NCBI RefSeq assembly: GCF_039542035.1
Contig: NZ_BAABHJ010000038.1
Coordinates: 1 to 64,000 of the forward strand
Length of the DNA: 64,000 bases
Direction: 5' to 3'
DNA from: Actinoallomurus liliacearum
Lineage (GTDB): Bacteria > Actinomycetota > Actinomycetes > Streptosporangiales > Streptosporangiaceae
Shown: one piece after another, positions 62,926-64,000 of the stretch
Layout: each line of letters begins with the position of its first letter
Position numbering within the stretch: the stretch's first letter is position 1
Made by a program: the position numbers and the translations under genes
Notes under the pieces: model-generated
What the model saw: only the letters and a program-made list of their open reading frames with translations
What the model was told of the DNA's origin: nothing
Database searches by the model: none

Positions 62926-64000
62926 TCACTCGACCGTGGGGGCGGAGGGGGCGAGGCGCCGCAGCGGGGACTCGGGCATCAGGGCGAAGACCACCAGCGC
63001 GATGGCGGCGCCGGCCGCGCCGAGCCACGGGATCACGGTCGCGGTGGCGGACGCCGACGCGGCGGCCAGGCCGTGCGCGGGGGCGGCGGCGCGCACGTGG
63101 GAGGCGTACGCGGTACCGGCGATCGCCAGGGCGACCGACCCGCCGACCTGACGGAAGAAGGTGATCTTGCTGGTGGCGGTGCCGATGTGCTCCGGTTCGA
63201 CGGCGTTCTGCACGGCGATGGTGAGTCCGGACAGCATCGGCCCGATGCCCAGTCCGATCAGCGCCATCCAGCCGGCCAGGACCCAGACGCCGGTGTGGAC
63301 GCCGATGCCCGCGCACAGGAGCGATCCGGCGGCGAGCAGGGCGGGGGCCGCGACCAGCCAGGGCTTGTACCGCTTGGTCCGGCTGATCAGCGCGCCGGTG
63401 ACGAAGCTGCCGGCCAGCATGCCGAGCATCAGCGGGTAGACCTTCAGGCCGGAGGTGCTGGCGCTGTCGCCGTGCACGCTCTGGAAGTAGCGGGGCAGGA
63501 AGATGATGGCCGCGTACATGCCGAAGGCCGTGAAGAACGAGCCGACGTTGGCCGCCGTGTAGGTGCGGTTGCGGAACAGGCCGAGCGGCACGATCGGCTC
63601 GGCGGCGCGCCGCTCGACGAGGACGAACGAGACGAGCAGGACGATCGAGGCGGCGATCGGCGCGGCGACGGTCCCGCTCGTCCACGCGTGGGTGGCGCCG
63701 GCGGCCGTCGAGCGGCCCTTCTCGGTCAGGCCGTACAGCAGGAGCCCGATCGCGGCCGCGAAGACCGCGATCCCGAGGTAGTCGGGCCGGGCGGGGACGC
63801 GCTCGCGGCGCCGGTGGGGCAGGCGGAGGGCGATCACCGCGAGGACGACCACGCCGATCGGCAGGTTCACCAGGAAGACCCAGCGCCAGTTCGCCTGCTC
63901 GGTGAGCAGGCCGCCGAGGTAGGGGCCGGCGACGTAGCTGAGGGCCATGACTCCGCCGACCGCACCCTGGATGCGCCCGGAGTTCTGCGGCGGGAACAGG
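62926..64000 (-). CDS. MFS transporter, DHA2 type (5' end beyond window)
   Basis: The frame stays open to the right edge; an internal ATG at 63948 is not the true start because conserved sequence (PPQNSGRIQGAVGGVM) continues upstream. SYVAGPYLGGLLTEQANWRWVFLVNLPIG is the motif C/helix 5 region of EmrB/QacA exporters, followed by the usual 14-helix layout. It precedes hisI by 9 bases on the same strand, so they may be co-transcribed. Confidence 0.93.
   Translation of the reverse strand, partial: LFPPQNSGRIQGAVGGVMALSYVAGPYLGGLLTEQANWRWVFLVNLPIGVVVLAVIALRLPHRRRERVPARPDYLGIAVFAAAIGLLLYGLTEKGRSTAAGATHAWTSGTVAAPIAASIVLLVSFVLVERRAAEPIVPLGLFRNRTYTAANVGSFFTAFGMYAAIIFLPRYFQSVHGDSASTSGLKVYPLMLGMLAGSFVTGALISRTKRYKPWLVAAPALLAAGSLLCAGIGVHTGVWVLAGWMALIGLGIGPMLSGLTIAVQNAVEPEHIGTATSKITFFRQVGGSVALAIAGTAYASHVRAAAPAHGLAAASASATATVIPWLGAAGAAIALVVFALMPESPLRRLAPSAPTVE

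Overview
This is a high-GC actinomycete chromosome segment. Pointers are the GC-rich third codon positions, frequent GTG and TTG starts, twin-arginine and lipoprotein signals, an ANTAR regulator beside a tRNA-Leu, an Xre/DUF397 pair, an ECF42 sigma factor with its DGPF partner, and a Lgt with a long acidic tail. The backbone order polA - thioesterase - LIV-type ABC transporter - ANTAR regulator - pyk - gltD/gltB - lgt - trpA/trpB/trpC - hisI matches, from memory, the order in Streptomyces and partly Mycobacterium. I would place the organism in or near Streptosporangiales/Thermomonosporaceae, but the window alone does not prove the family.

Layout. 0.3-3 kb: polA (minus), with a 1.56 kb tnpB element bounded by inverted repeats inserted just upstream of its start. 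4.6-6 kb: a hotdog thioesterase, a likely structured non-coding RNA and a lipoprotein. 6-11 kb: a five-gene branched-chain amino acid (or related) importer. 11.2-15.1 kb: ANTAR response regulator, an unusual tRNA-Leu followed by a LAGLIDADG-type gene, two small conserved-looking genes and pyruvate kinase. About 15.1-42.7 kb is an accessory block made of small regulator/effector modules: DJ-1 protein, Tat-exported phospholipase C-like enzyme and beta-propeller, membrane NACHT protein, AraC/VOC pair, an S9 peptidase preceded by a 31-residue peptide gene and a strong hairpin, PadR/GyrI pair, TetR/membrane pair, HxlR/NAD(P) reductase pair, Xre/DUF397, ECF42/DGPF facing an MFS exporter, and MarR facing an MFS exporter. 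From 42.7 kb the backbone resumes: gltD/gltB, three paralogous secreted or membrane-anchored proteins around a branched-polyamine-synthase-like methyltransferase, lgt, a thioredoxin-fold/MauE pair, and a trp/his operon with an odd orphan response regulator inside it. The window ends within an MFS transporter.

How the genes work together. Nitrogen and amino-acid metabolism dominates the backbone: branched-chain amino acid uptake, glutamate synthase, tryptophan and histidine biosynthesis. The accessory block is rich in self-contained switches in which the operator can be read in the sequence: a perfect palindrome over a leaderless padR promoter, palindromes between tetR and its divergent membrane gene and between marR and its divergent exporter, and a mirror-image pair of ECF42-like promoters between the DGPF/ECF42 operon and an exporter.

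The most interesting candidates are the TIR-bounded tnpB element, the 31-residue peptide/S9 peptidase locus, the structured RNA at 5071-5186, the class-I-shaped tRNA-Leu(CAA) with its adjacent LAGLIDADG gene, the ECF42 divergent promoter pair and a dispersed repeat with a covarying hairpin downstream of two exporters. All calls come from reading the sequence; no database search or folding program was run.
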